Source: CAVSQX01 sp963730225 (lineage in GTDB: Bacteria; Planctomycetota; Phycisphaerae; Tepidisphaerales; Tepidisphaeraceae). Taken from it: 64,000 nt of DNA. The notes under the pieces are model-generated. The model searched no databases. It had not been told where the DNA came from and saw only the letters and a program-made list of their open reading frames with translations. Within the stretch, counting starts at the first letter, position 1, and each line of letters begins with the position of its first letter. The translations under genes and the position numbers were made by a program. Shown one piece after another: positions 37,746 to 46,649 of this stretch. Location of the stretch: the NCBI GenBank assembly GCA_963730225.1, contig CAVSQX010000004.1, positions 1,488,001 through 1,552,000 of the forward strand, given 5' to 3'.

Positions 37746-38611
37746 CAAACGGCTCCCGAATAATCGATCAACGGCGGCAACATGGTGCGCGAACACAGGC
37801 CGCGCTTTTCCAACAGCGCCTTGAGAACCGCCAATCCCTGGCCAAGGCTGTTGCCGGCCAGATATTGGGCACAAATCTCATCCGTTTGCTTTTGCAGCGA
37901 TTCAACCGTTTGCCATTGGTCGTTCATCGCCGCCTGGAACATCTGAAAATACAGGTCGCCGGCCAGGTGCCCGCCGCTGGGCACCAGCCCGACGCCCCCG
38001 AGCTTCAGGCCGTTGGTGAACTGCCGGCTGTTGCCCAGCAGCACCGGAAACCCGCCGCGCCCGCCGGTGCGCGAAAGCAACTCGGCGATTCGCGGCGGAT
38101 CGTTCGCCGAATCCTTCAGCGCCACGATGTTGGGATGCCGGCGAAGTCGATCGACACTGTCCAGAGAAATCGAATGGTGCGTCGTCGCCGGAATGTTGTA
38201 CAGCACCAGCGGCAATTCAACCCCATCGGCCAGTCGAAGAAAATACGATTCGATTTCGCCGTCGCTCAGCGGATAAAAATTCGGCGAGTGCGCCACCACC
38301 GCGTCGAAGCCCAATCGTTTGGCTTTCCCGGCCAACTCGATCGATTCCTCAAAACAGTTGCCCGAGATTCCCGCGTAAATCATCGCCCGCCCGCCGACGG
38401 CGGCGGCGGTTGCCGCAAGCAGCTGGTGCTTTGCGGCAAATGATATCGACGCGGATTCGCCTGTGGTGCCCAGGCAGAAAACCGCGCCCTGGTTTTGCAC
38501 GAGGTAATCCACGATTCGTCCCACGGCCGGCTCGTCGATCTGCCCAGTCGGCGTGAACGGGCTGATCATCGGCACCACAATGCCACAATATTTTTTCTTC
38601 TCAACAGCCAT
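37745..38611 (-). CDS. Dihydrodipicolinate synthase-family lyase
   Basis: 288 residues with the DapA/NAL fold motifs: GIVVPMISPFTPTGQID, CLGTTGESAS (GTTGES substrate carboxylate loop), LYNIPATTHHSI (catalytic Tyr) and IVALKDSAND (Schiff-base Lys). The family includes pyruvate-dependent aldolases and sugar-acid dehydratases. Its position in a sugar-acid operon argues for a 2-keto-3-deoxy acid aldolase or dehydratase rather than lysine biosynthesis. It sits directly after the Fe-dehydrogenase gene with no gap, and its stop shares a base with the PdxA start. Confidence 0.88.
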   Translation of the reverse strand: MAVEKKKYCGIVVPMISPFTPTGQIDEPAVGRIVDYLVQNQGAVFCLGTTGESASISFAAKHQLLAATAAAVGGRAMIYAGISGNCFEESIELAGKAKRLGFDAVVAHSPNFYPLSDGEIESYFLRLADGVELPLVLYNIPATTHHSISLDSVDRLRRHPNIVALKDSANDPPRIAELLSRTGGRGGFPVLLGNSRQFTNGLKLGGVGLVPSGGHLAGDLYFQMFQAAMNDQWQTVESLQKQTDEICAQYLAGNSLGQGLAVLKALLEKRGLCSRTMLPPLIDYSGAV

Positions 38612-39739
38612 TCAAAACGCACTCCGGTAAATCTCGATTGCATCGGCAAGCGTAACGACGCGGACATTTCGTTCCAGCAAACGGGTGATGGTCATGGCCG
38701 ATTCGGCCAGGCGAGGAATTGCCGATTGCGGAATTTGCAGCGCGGCAATCCCGGGCGGAATCCCGCAGTCGCGGCAGAGCCGATCGAGCCGGGCCAGCCC
38801 ACGCTGCGCGGTTTCCAGATCGTCACCGCCCGCCGATTCTCCAAGCGCCAGCGCAATTTGAGCGTAGCGATCGGGAGCGGCGGGAAGATTGAAACGCAAC
38901 ACGTGCGTCAGCAGAACCGCGTTGGAAAGCCCGTGCGCGATGTGAAATTCGCTCCCCAGCGGATACGCCAAGGCGTGCACCGCGCCGGTGTTCACCGGGC
39001 CCAGGCACATTCCGCCGTACAAACTTCCCAGCGCCAGCGCCGTGCGGGCGGCCAGATTTCCGCCGTCTTTCACCGCATCGAGCAGACTCGCCCTGATGAG
39101 CGTGATGCCGCGCAGGGCCAGCGGATCGATCAGCGGATGCGCGAATCGATTGGCGTATGCTTCGATGCAATGCGTCAGCGCGTCGATTCCCGTGGCCGCC
39201 GTGACATCCGGCGGAACGGTGAGCATCAGTTGCGGATCGACGTACGCCGCATCGGGAACCAGGTGCGGGCTGATGACGCCTTTTTTCAGTTGCTCGTCGA
39301 TCAGAATCGCATTAGGAGAAACTTCGCTGCCCGACCCGGCGGTGGTTGGAATGCAGGCCAGAAACGCCCGCCGCCCCGCCAATTTGCCGATGCCGAAGGC
39401 GCTGCGAATTTCCTGATCCGAGCCCGCGAATGCCGCCACCAGTTTCGCCACATCCAGCACGCTTCCACCGCCGATTCCGACGACCGCATCGATATCGCCG
39501 GCGGCCGACAGGCATTGCTGAAAATCCGCGATCGTCGGCTCGCCGCGGATTCGGTCCCAGATGACGGAATCGGCCAGCCCTGCTTGCAGCGAGCGGGCAA
39601 ACGCGCCGGAGGATTTGGATGCGATGATCAGAACACGCTTGCGTTTCTGTAAATCATCGACAACGCGCCCGGCGCAGCCGCCGCCAAAATGCAGCGTCCG
39701 CGGCTGCGCGATCGAGAGAATGCGATCGGCCTGATTCAT
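38612..39739 (-). CDS. Iron-containing alcohol dehydrogenase family protein
   Basis: 375 residues. The start at 39739 overlaps the Gfo/Idh/MocA stop by 4 bp. The NAD-binding motif is VGIGGGSVLDVAKL, and TTAGSGSEVSPNAI is typical of the family. Metal ligands lie in GIDALTHCIEAY and the pair GAVHALAYPLG and FHIAHGLSNAVL. It reduces or oxidises an aldehyde/alcohol group with NAD(P). Relatives include maleylacetate and hydroxybutyrate reductases. In this operon it likely handles a semialdehyde, or a hydroxy acid such as tartronate semialdehyde or glycolaldehyde; this is an inference. Confidence 0.88.
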   Translation of the reverse strand: MNQADRILSIAQPRTLHFGGGCAGRVVDDLQKRKRVLIIASKSSGAFARSLQAGLADSVIWDRIRGEPTIADFQQCLSAAGDIDAVVGIGGGSVLDVAKLVAAFAGSDQEIRSAFGIGKLAGRRAFLACIPTTAGSGSEVSPNAILIDEQLKKGVISPHLVPDAAYVDPQLMLTVPPDVTAATGIDALTHCIEAYANRFAHPLIDPLALRGITLIRASLLDAVKDGGNLAARTALALGSLYGGMCLGPVNTGAVHALAYPLGSEFHIAHGLSNAVLLTHVLRFNLPAAPDRYAQIALALGESAGGDDLETAQRGLARLDRLCRDCGIPPGIAALQIPQSAIPRLAESAMTITRLLERNVRVVTLADAIEIYRSAF

Positions 39740-40848
39740 GCCGACACCCTCCGCCCGGCGCGGGCCCAGCCAAGGCCGATTTCGCTGGGAAGCTTCCATT
39801 GCTCGAAGCAGTTGGAGAGTTCGGAATCCAGATGCCGCGCGGAGAAATCGACGGGGCCGGCCACGCTTTGCTGCATCATCCAAATGCAGCGAACGTGCGC
39901 CGCCGCATCGGCGATGCCGCAGATCGAATGGGTCGGATTTTCCAGCGTGCACCACAGTTTTCGCATCCGCTGATCGAACGGCGAGCCGTAATTAGTGGTT
40001 CGGCCGTCAGAAAACGTCGCCACGATTTGGGCGTCCGGCGCGTCGGCAAACGTGACGGTAGCGCGATCAAATTCAAAAACAAAATTCGGCCCGACTCGGT
40101 CGCGAACGGCGTGAGAAGCGACAAACAGCATCTCGACGCCGTTTGCGGTGAGCCAGCGGGCGGCGCAAGTGTCGTAATTCTCGATTTTTCGCGCCCGGTA
40201 CAGTTCGGCGACAAGTTGCTGAGGGCCGTCGCTGCCGAGAACAAAAAACATGTTGTGCAAAAAATGAGCGGCGGCGTTGGAGGCGGGGCTGTCCAGAACC
40301 CATTGCCCGCCGTCGGTGCGCCGCCGGCCGGCCCATCGGTTGCGCTGATAGTAATCATCGCCGCGCGGCCAGAGCACCAGCGTTTTGAATCGCCTGGGCG
40401 CCCCGAAGATTCCGGCTGCGATGTCAGATTTGAGCCTGTCGATCGCGGGGCTGAACGACCATTGGTATCCAACCGCGACCGATTTGCCGCTGGCGATCTG
40501 CGCCGCCGACATCCGCCGCACTTCGTCCGGTGTAACGCAAAGCGGTTTCTCGCACAAAACATGACTGCCGTGCCCAAGGGCCAGACAAGTTTGATCCGCG
40601 TGCAGAAATGGCGGCGTGCTGAGGATCGCCAGATCGGCCCGGCCGGTGGCATAGAAATCTTCCAGCCCGCGGTGCACGGGAATTTTGCGATCGATCAATT
40701 CCGCAAGCCGGCGACACGATTCCGGCGCCGGATCAACCGCCGCCACAATCGAGAATCGCGATTGATCGCTGGCGTCGAGCAATTCGGAAACGTAATTGTT
40801 TCCATATCCGCCGATGCCAACCAGAACCACCGTCGCCGGCCCGCTCAT
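39736..40848 (-). CDS. Gfo/Idh/MocA family oxidoreductase
   Basis: 370 residues. Rossmann fingerprint VVLVGIGGYGNNYVSELL, acidic AAVDPAPE, and the catalytic-region motif CEKPLCVTPDEV. The C-terminal alpha/beta substrate domain follows (VGYQWSFSPAIDRLKSDI). It probably oxidises a sugar or inositol derivative with NAD(P), generating the lactone or acid fed to the later genes of this operon. It overlaps the upstream glycosidase-like gene and the downstream dehydrogenase gene by 4 bp each. Confidence 0.88.
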   Translation of the reverse strand: MSGPATVVLVGIGGYGNNYVSELLDASDQSRFSIVAAVDPAPESCRRLAELIDRKIPVHRGLEDFYATGRADLAILSTPPFLHADQTCLALGHGSHVLCEKPLCVTPDEVRRMSAAQIASGKSVAVGYQWSFSPAIDRLKSDIAAGIFGAPRRFKTLVLWPRGDDYYQRNRWAGRRRTDGGQWVLDSPASNAAAHFLHNMFFVLGSDGPQQLVAELYRARKIENYDTCAARWLTANGVEMLFVASHAVRDRVGPNFVFEFDRATVTFADAPDAQIVATFSDGRTTNYGSPFDQRMRKLWCTLENPTHSICGIADAAAHVRCIWMMQQSVAGPVDFSARHLDSELSNCFEQWKLPSEIGLGWARAGRRVSA

Positions 40849-42812
40849 GATTTCCCTTCCCCGCCGGCCAGAATCCGCTCAGCCAGCGCTTCCATCGCAT
40901 TGGCGGCGGCCCAGGCGTTGTAGCTCCACCAGGTGCTGGCCGGGGAGCTGTCATCGTAAAATTTCTCCGCCAGCAGCCCGTCGCTCGGACAGGTGCGCTC
41001 CGAGAGCACGCCGTAGCATCCGTAGCCGGCGACATCGGGATACAGTTCCATCGTGTTCATCAACCACGCCAGGCCGTCGTCCGCGCGTTGGTCGTGGTAA
41101 ACATCGCCGCTGCGGCGGGCGAGATATTTCAGATCCTCGGTGGCGATCACGCTCATCGGATGAATGTGCGGATTGGAAACCGACGTGATCGACCCGCCAC
41201 ACGAATTCCACGAACTGTTTTTCAGCGGCGGCGCCTGCGGGCGGGTGCGAAAACCGTAACGCCAGAGGTATTCGTAATCGGCCCCGTCGCGGAGCATTTC
41301 CAGAAAGCGATCTTCGCCGCTGAGCTGGTGCATCAGCCGGGCGGCGCGGATGAACGCGAGATTTCCTTCCGAGTCGATGCTTTTGAACGTGTCCATCGGC
41401 GTGCCCCAGGCGGCCAGCGATTTGACGAACGGATAATAAAACTCCAACGCCCGCCCGGCCGATTCGCGGTACCGCTTCTCGCCGGTGCGCTTGACAGCCA
41501 GAATCAAAGCGGCCGCGAACCAGCAACCGGCAAAGCCGTCCCAATCGATCACTTTCTTTTCGCCGGGGCTGAAGATGTACCCAAATGCCCCATCGGCTCG
41601 CTGCAACTCGACGGCGCTGTTCAGCACGCGCAACGCGGTTTCAATCCAGATCGGATGATCGCCGGCCAACGGGGCCGCCAGCAGATAGTACGCCGCATGC
41701 GCATTGGTGTAGGCGCAGTGATTGCCCCGCGTCTGCGGCAGAAAACCGGACCACCAGCCGTTCACCTGCGAATCGTTCCATCCCTCGGGGCGATTTTGCG
41801 TGAAACGATTTATCGCGGCGTCGTTGATAAAACCCGAAGCTGCATTGTAGCCGGTGCAAATTTCGTCGAAGATTTTCTCTCCCGGTTTGGGAAAGCGCAG
41901 ATCGGGAAAAATCTGCCGCGCCAGCACAAACGGATACGCCAGCACGCTGCCGCCGGTCCAGCCGATTTCGACGATCGCCCGCCACGGATTCAGCGTTCGA
42001 TCGACCGGAACCTTGCAAGCCCGGTTCGTGTACTGCTGCAACTGCGGCGACCAGTTGACCTCGATAAAACTCTCCGCCAGGGCCCGCAACGCCTGCTCGT
42101 GCGTCTTGGAATGCTTCGGGCGGTCGTGCATTTTTCCGTACAAATCGCGGATGATCCGATGCGCCGCCCGCCGACCGCCGCCGCGCTCTGCGTAGATGGT
42201 TCCGCTCGCCGCCGCCGCACGCGTCAAATCCGCCGTCGCCGGCAGGAAGACCGTCTTCTCCTGAAACGTCAGGGGATCGTTCCCGTACCCCAGGGATACC
42301 CCCATCACGTTGGGCAGCGCCGCCCAAACTCCGTTGCGAATGAACCTGTCATCCGCGTCTTGGCACGGCGAGTACGGATCGATGGAAATCCCGACAGCGC
42401 CGCGCTCGCAGCACAAAATCGAAACCGGATGCGAGGCCCGATCCGCGCGGAATTCCCACAGTACCGCCCGGTTCCGCGCCGCCCCCGCCGGCGCTGCCAG
42501 GCATGGAAATTCCCCCGGCCGCACGAGCTGGGCGTTGTTATCGCCGTGAATGTTGCCGGGAATCAGATGGAAAAGATTCTGCTGATCCACCAGCTCTGCT
42601 CGCAATCGAAGCCGCGTGCGGAACGGCGCGGTGAAGTTCACGCTATAGCCGATAGAGTCGGATCGGTAATCAAGATTCAGTTGTACGGAGATTCCCTGGT
42701 GCTGAATCGAAGTGGATTGGGCTTTTTCACCCAGCGGCAGAGACATCCACTGCCCGTGTTGGCTCGCCGACATTTCAAGCCGCAGAACAAACCCGTTGAG
42801 CTCAATATTCAT
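40845..42812 (-). CDS. Glycosidase-like (alpha/alpha)-barrel protein, first gene of sugar-acid operon
   Basis: 655 residues from ATG 42812 (MNIELNGFVLRLEMSASQHG). The open frame extends upstream to 42959 but that part is not protein-like. An N-terminal beta domain (to about 220) leads into a helical domain with many Trp and Tyr: GWWSGFLPQTRGNHCAYTN, DWDGFAGCWFAAALILAVK, CGGSITSVSNPHIHPMSV and STWWSYNAWAAANAMEAL. This looks like a six-hairpin barrel of glycoside hydrolase or polysaccharide lyase type. I cannot assign a family. No signal peptide, so it would act on imported oligosaccharides. It is divergent from the GH2 gene, with a 104-bp gap that may hold a regulator site. Confidence 0.7.
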   Translation of the reverse strand: MNIELNGFVLRLEMSASQHGQWMSLPLGEKAQSTSIQHQGISVQLNLDYRSDSIGYSVNFTAPFRTRLRLRAELVDQQNLFHLIPGNIHGDNNAQLVRPGEFPCLAAPAGAARNRAVLWEFRADRASHPVSILCCERGAVGISIDPYSPCQDADDRFIRNGVWAALPNVMGVSLGYGNDPLTFQEKTVFLPATADLTRAAAASGTIYAERGGGRRAAHRIIRDLYGKMHDRPKHSKTHEQALRALAESFIEVNWSPQLQQYTNRACKVPVDRTLNPWRAIVEIGWTGGSVLAYPFVLARQIFPDLRFPKPGEKIFDEICTGYNAASGFINDAAINRFTQNRPEGWNDSQVNGWWSGFLPQTRGNHCAYTNAHAAYYLLAAPLAGDHPIWIETALRVLNSAVELQRADGAFGYIFSPGEKKVIDWDGFAGCWFAAALILAVKRTGEKRYRESAGRALEFYYPFVKSLAAWGTPMDTFKSIDSEGNLAFIRAARLMHQLSGEDRFLEMLRDGADYEYLWRYGFRTRPQAPPLKNSSWNSCGGSITSVSNPHIHPMSVIATEDLKYLARRSGDVYHDQRADDGLAWLMNTMELYPDVAGYGCYGVLSERTCPSDGLLAEKFYDDSSPASTWWSYNAWAAANAMEALAERILAGGEGKS

Positions 42813-42877
42813 GGCGATGATGCCCTGCAAAGGTAGTTTACGGGACGCTGCGGCGGCAAGCGAAACCGGCGTAATAG

Positions 42878-42894
42878 TTTTGCACTTTTGCGCA
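42878..42894. promoter_or_regulatory. Candidate XylR/AraC-type site between divergent operons
   Basis: TTTTGCACTTTTGCGCA in the 104-bp spacer between the sugar-acid operon and the GH2 gene. Its ACTTTTGCGCA (42884-42894) differs by one base from ACTTTTACGCA at 46511-46521, beside the XylR-type regulator gene. Two TTTTGC half-sites 8 bp apart could suit an AraC DNA-binding domain. Confidence 0.25.
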
Positions 42895-42916
42895 CAATTC
42901 CCTAGCATCTCCGGCG

Positions 42917-45275
42917 ATGCGGGAGCGCTTTTCGCTGGATCGAAATTGGCGTTTTGCACTGGGTCACGCAGCCCATGCCTCCAGGGATTTCCAGTTCGCC
43001 CGCAGCCGATGTCTGGTCAAAGCCGGCGAAGGACGTGGAGCGGCCAGTCCCAAATTCGACGACGGCAAATGGAAATCGATCGATCTCCCGCACGATTGGG
43101 CGATCGAGCTTCCGCTGGATCCCAAAGGCGACAAGGAGCTGGCCGAGCACGGCTTTCGCGCCATCGGCCCGGACCATCCCCAAAACAGCGTCGGGTGGTA
43201 TCGCCGATTCTTTCCCGTTCCCAAATCCGATCTGGGCCGGCGAATCTCGGTCGAGTTCGACGGAGTTTTTCGCGACAGCGTGGTGTGGATCAACGGCCAT
43301 CGCCTCGGCCGACGCGCCAGCGGATACTGCGGTTTTCGCTACGATCTGACGGATTATCTGAATTACGGCGAGCTGAATCTGCTCGCCGTGCGCGTCGATG
43401 CGACGAGTTGGGAAGGCTGGTGGTACGAAGGCGCGGGGATTTATCGGCACGTCTGGCTGAACAAAACCTCGCCGCTGCACGTCGCCGCCGACGGCGTGTG
43501 CGTCGTCAGCCGGCCGAGAAAATCCGCGGCGAAAATCGACGTGACCACCACCGTCGTCAACGACGGATTCGACGCCGGGGAATTCCAAATCGCCTGGAGC
43601 GTTCTGGATTCGCGCGGAAAAACTCTGGCGGCAACCCGCTCGACCAAACGTGAACTCGATGCCGGCGGACAAACGGAACTGCCGGGAAAAATCATCCTGC
43701 CGAAATTCCGGCTCTGGTCCTGCGAAGATCCGTATCTGTATCGCCTGAAAACCACCCTGCTTTGCGGCCAAAAAGCCGTGGACGAAGTGGAAACGACCTT
43801 CGGCATTCGCACGCTGAAATGGGACGCCCGCCGCGGATTTTTTCTCAACGGCAAACGGGTGACGATCCTGGGAACCTGCAATCATCAGCAGCACGCGGGA
43901 TTGGGAATCGCCCTGCCGGATCGAATTCACGATCTTCGCATCGAGAAGCTCAAGGAGCTCGGTTCCAACGCCTATCGCTGTTCCCACTACGCCGCAACCC
44001 CGGAATTGCTCGATGCCTGCGATCGCCACGGCATGCTGGTCATGGCGGAAAATCGGCTCGCCGGCAGCCAAGGCGATGCGCTGGCGCAGTTCCGCGGAAT
44101 GATTCTGCGCAATCGGAATCATCCCAGCATTATTCTCTGGTCGATCGCCAACGAAGAGCACACCATTCAATGGTCCATCCCCGGCGAGCGAATCGGAAAA
44201 TCGATGGTGCAACTGGCCCATCGCCTCGATCCGACGCGCGCGGTGACGGCGGCCATGCACGACAAGGGGCTGGATGTGGGGTTCGCCAACATCGTCGACG
44301 TGCACGGTTGGAATTATCTGAACGTCGGCGACATGCTCGCGTTCCACGGCCGCCGGCCCAATCAGCCGATCGTCGGCAGCGAAGAGGGCAGCACCGTCTG
44401 CACACGCGGAATTTATCGGGACGATCCGAAGCGCGGATACGTCTCGGCGTACGATCGCCGTGCCCCCAAATGGGGATCGACCGCCGAAGCGGCGTGGAAA
44501 TTTTTCGCCCGCCGTCCCTGGCTGGCCGGGGCGTTCATCTGGACCGGTTTTGACTATTTCGGCGAGCCGATTCCCTACCAATGGCCCTGCACCGCGTCGC
44601 ATTTCGGCCTCATGGATTTGTGCGGATTTCCCAAGGATAATTACTACTATTTCCAATCCTGGTGGAGTTCGCAGCCGGTTTTGCACCTGTTTCCCCATTG
44701 GAATTGGAAAGGCGGCAAGCCGATCGACGTTCGCTGCTTTCGGCAACTGCCCGGAAGTGGAATTGCTGCTGAACGGCCTGAGCCTTGGGAAAAAAACCGA
44801 TGCCGATCGAATCGCATCTGGCGTGGTCGGTGAATTACCAGCCGGGAACGCTGGAGGCGCACGGATTTGTCGAGCGGAAAACTGGTCGCAACCGCCCGGC
44901 GGCAAACCAGCGGGCTGGCGGCAAAAAATCATGCTGTCGGCCGACCGTACACAGTTGACGGCCGACGGTGAGGATGTCGCCGCGATCACCGTTCGGGTCG
45001 TCGACAAAAACGGCGTCGAAGTGCCGACGGCCGACAACAAAATCAATTTTGAAATTCACGGCCCAGCGCGTCTGCTAGGCGTCGGCAACGGCGATCCGAG
45101 CAGTCACGAATCCGAAAAATCGCCGCACCGCCGGCTGTTCAACGGCCTTGCGATGGCGCTGGTGCAAAGCGATCGCCTCGGCGGTGAGATTCAAGTCGTC
45201 GCCACTTCCCCGGGTTTGACCGAAGCGGCGATCGTGCTGCGCAGTGTGCGTGGCCCGCTGCGACCATCGGTATGA
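42917..45275 (+). CDS. GH2 family glycosidase with DUF4982/Ig-like C-terminus (several indels)
   Basis: The start MRERFSLDRNWRFALG opens the GH2 sugar-binding domain (DLPHDWAIELPLDPKGD, VGWYRRFFPV, FDGVFRDSVVWINGHRLG). The TIM barrel has RRGFFLNGKRVTILGTCNHQ, acid/base Glu in WSIANEEHT, and nucleophile region VGSEEGST. Four extra bases in short T/A runs near 44738, 44784-44790, 44878-44881 and 44924-44929 break the frame. Correcting them gives a DUF4982-like segment (CPEVELLLNGLSLGKKPMP, HLAWSVNYQPGTLEAHGF) and then SADRTQLTADGEDVAAITV to 45275. No signal peptide; probably an intracellular beta-galactosidase-type enzyme. It is followed after 10 bp by the XylR-type regulator. Confidence 0.87.
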
Positions 45276-45285
45276 TGGAATTCAC

Positions 45286-46479
45286 ATGCGCCGCAACGAC
45301 GAACGACAAATCGCAGGATCGGCCAGGCGATTCCATCGCAAGTATCCCAGCGTCGCCCTGCTGATCGAAACCGCACGCTCCTACGGAAGAAACATTCTGC
45401 GCGGCATCAACGACTACGCCCGCATTCGCGGGCCGTGGCTGTTTCACATTCCCAACGACATTCCCATTCTCGGGGTTCCGCCCGCCGATGAATGGCAGGG
45501 CGACGGCATCATCGCGCAGCCCCGGCAGGACAAACGATTTCTCCAGCAGTTGAACGATAGCGGCATCCCCGTGGTTTCGCTGTCGGGGCCGCCGGGTTCG
45601 GGCGGATTGCCCGCCGTGCGCGCAAATCAGGAAGCCGTGGCCGCGCTGGCGATGGGACATTTCCGCGATCGGGGATTTGTGCGCTTCGCCTACTGCGGCA
45701 GCCCCAGTGAATGGAATTGGCCGCCCACCGGACAGAATTTTCAGCGGCTGGCGGAGGAAGCGGGCGGGCAGTGCGACATTTACGATCCGCCGCGCGATCC
45801 GGGAGGCCATACCATGCACATCGCGCACCTGGCCGCATGGCTCAAATCCCTGCGAAAACCGGTGGGATTGCTGGCCCAGAATGATTTGCGGGCCCGCGAG
45901 ATTCTCGACGCCTGCCGATCGGCGGGCATCTTCGTCCCCGAGGAAGTAGCCGTGCTGGGCGTCAACGACGATGAGTTGATCTGCGAAATGGCCAACCCCC
46001 CGCTTTCCAGCGTCGTGCACAACGCCCGGCGAATCGGTTACGAGGCGGCCGCGATGCTGGATCGCCTGATGTCGAAGAAAAAAGTCGTCGCCGATCTCGT
46101 CGTCGACCCGCTTGGCGTGACCGCCCGGCAATCGACCGATCTCCTGGCCATCGAAGATCCCGAGGTCGCCAAGGCCGTTCGCTTCATCCGCGAGCACGCC
46201 TGCGAGGGAATTCGCGTCGAAGATGTGCTGGAAGAAGTGGCCATGTCGCGCCGATCGCTGGAGAAACGATTTCGCCAGGCCGTCGGACGCCCGCCGCACA
46301 TGGAAATCCGCCGGGTTCAACTGGAACGGGTGAAGCAATTGCTCGTCTCCAGCGATTACAAGCTGGAAAAGATCGCAGAGATTACCGGCTTTTCCACGGC
46401 TCAGTATCTGGCCGGTTTGTTCCATCGCATGGTGAAAGTAACCCCTGGAGCGTGGCGGCGCGCGGGGCGTGGAAATTAA
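45286..46479 (+). CDS. XylR-type regulator: LacI-like sensor plus AraC DNA-binding domain
   Basis: 397 residues from ATG 45286. Residues about 15-280 resemble the periplasmic-binding fold of LacI sensors (VALLIETARSYGRNILRGIN, GDGIIAQPRQDKRF, EEVAVLGVNDDELICEMANP, SSVVHNARRIGYEAA). The last 100 residues are an AraC double helix-turn-helix (SRRSLEKRFRQAVGRPPH, KLEKIAEITGFSTAQYLAGL). This is the XylR (xylose) architecture, widespread in planctomycetes and Verrucomicrobia beside sugar loci. It likely senses a monosaccharide from the glycans degraded here and controls the flanking GH2, GH28 and divergent sugar-acid operons. Confidence 0.9.
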   Translation: MRRNDERQIAGSARRFHRKYPSVALLIETARSYGRNILRGINDYARIRGPWLFHIPNDIPILGVPPADEWQGDGIIAQPRQDKRFLQQLNDSGIPVVSLSGPPGSGGLPAVRANQEAVAALAMGHFRDRGFVRFAYCGSPSEWNWPPTGQNFQRLAEEAGGQCDIYDPPRDPGGHTMHIAHLAAWLKSLRKPVGLLAQNDLRAREILDACRSAGIFVPEEVAVLGVNDDELICEMANPPLSSVVHNARRIGYEAAAMLDRLMSKKKVVADLVVDPLGVTARQSTDLLAIEDPEVAKAVRFIREHACEGIRVEDVLEEVAMSRRSLEKRFRQAVGRPPHMEIRRVQLERVKQLLVSSDYKLEKIAEITGFSTAQYLAGLFHRMVKVTPGAWRRAGRGN

Positions 46480-46510
46480 CCGTACCAAAACGGTTGCGCC
46501 GGATCACAAA

Positions 46511-46521
46511 ACTTTTACGCA
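46511..46521. promoter_or_regulatory. Candidate regulator site upstream of GH28
   Basis: ACTTTTACGCA in the 170-bp gap between the XylR-type gene and the GH28 gene. It is 10/11 identical to a sequence in the GH2/sugar-acid divergent spacer and is followed by AAAACC. Tentative. Confidence 0.22.
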
Positions 46522-46649
46522 AAACCAGACTATTCCACGGCCCCGGCGCCGGTAGATTGGATCAAGTAACGGCGCGACGGGGCTGCGCCGCAAAATGCCA
46601 GCGCGGTATTTGTGCGCCGCGCCCGCCGATTTTGCCCGAATGATGTTTT

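Noticed and set aside
37745..38611. DapA of lysine biosynthesis
   Set aside because: The family is broad and the operon context is sugar-acid catabolism, so lysine synthesis is unlikely.
41088..42836. 582-codon open frame on the plus strand opposite the glycosidase-like gene
   Set aside because: His/Arg/Gln-rich without recognisable motifs; the minus-strand gene is coupled by overlaps to its operon.
42902..45046. 714-codon open frame on the minus strand opposite the GH2 gene
   Set aside because: Composition is that of an antisense shadow; the plus strand carries the full set of GH2 catalytic motifs.
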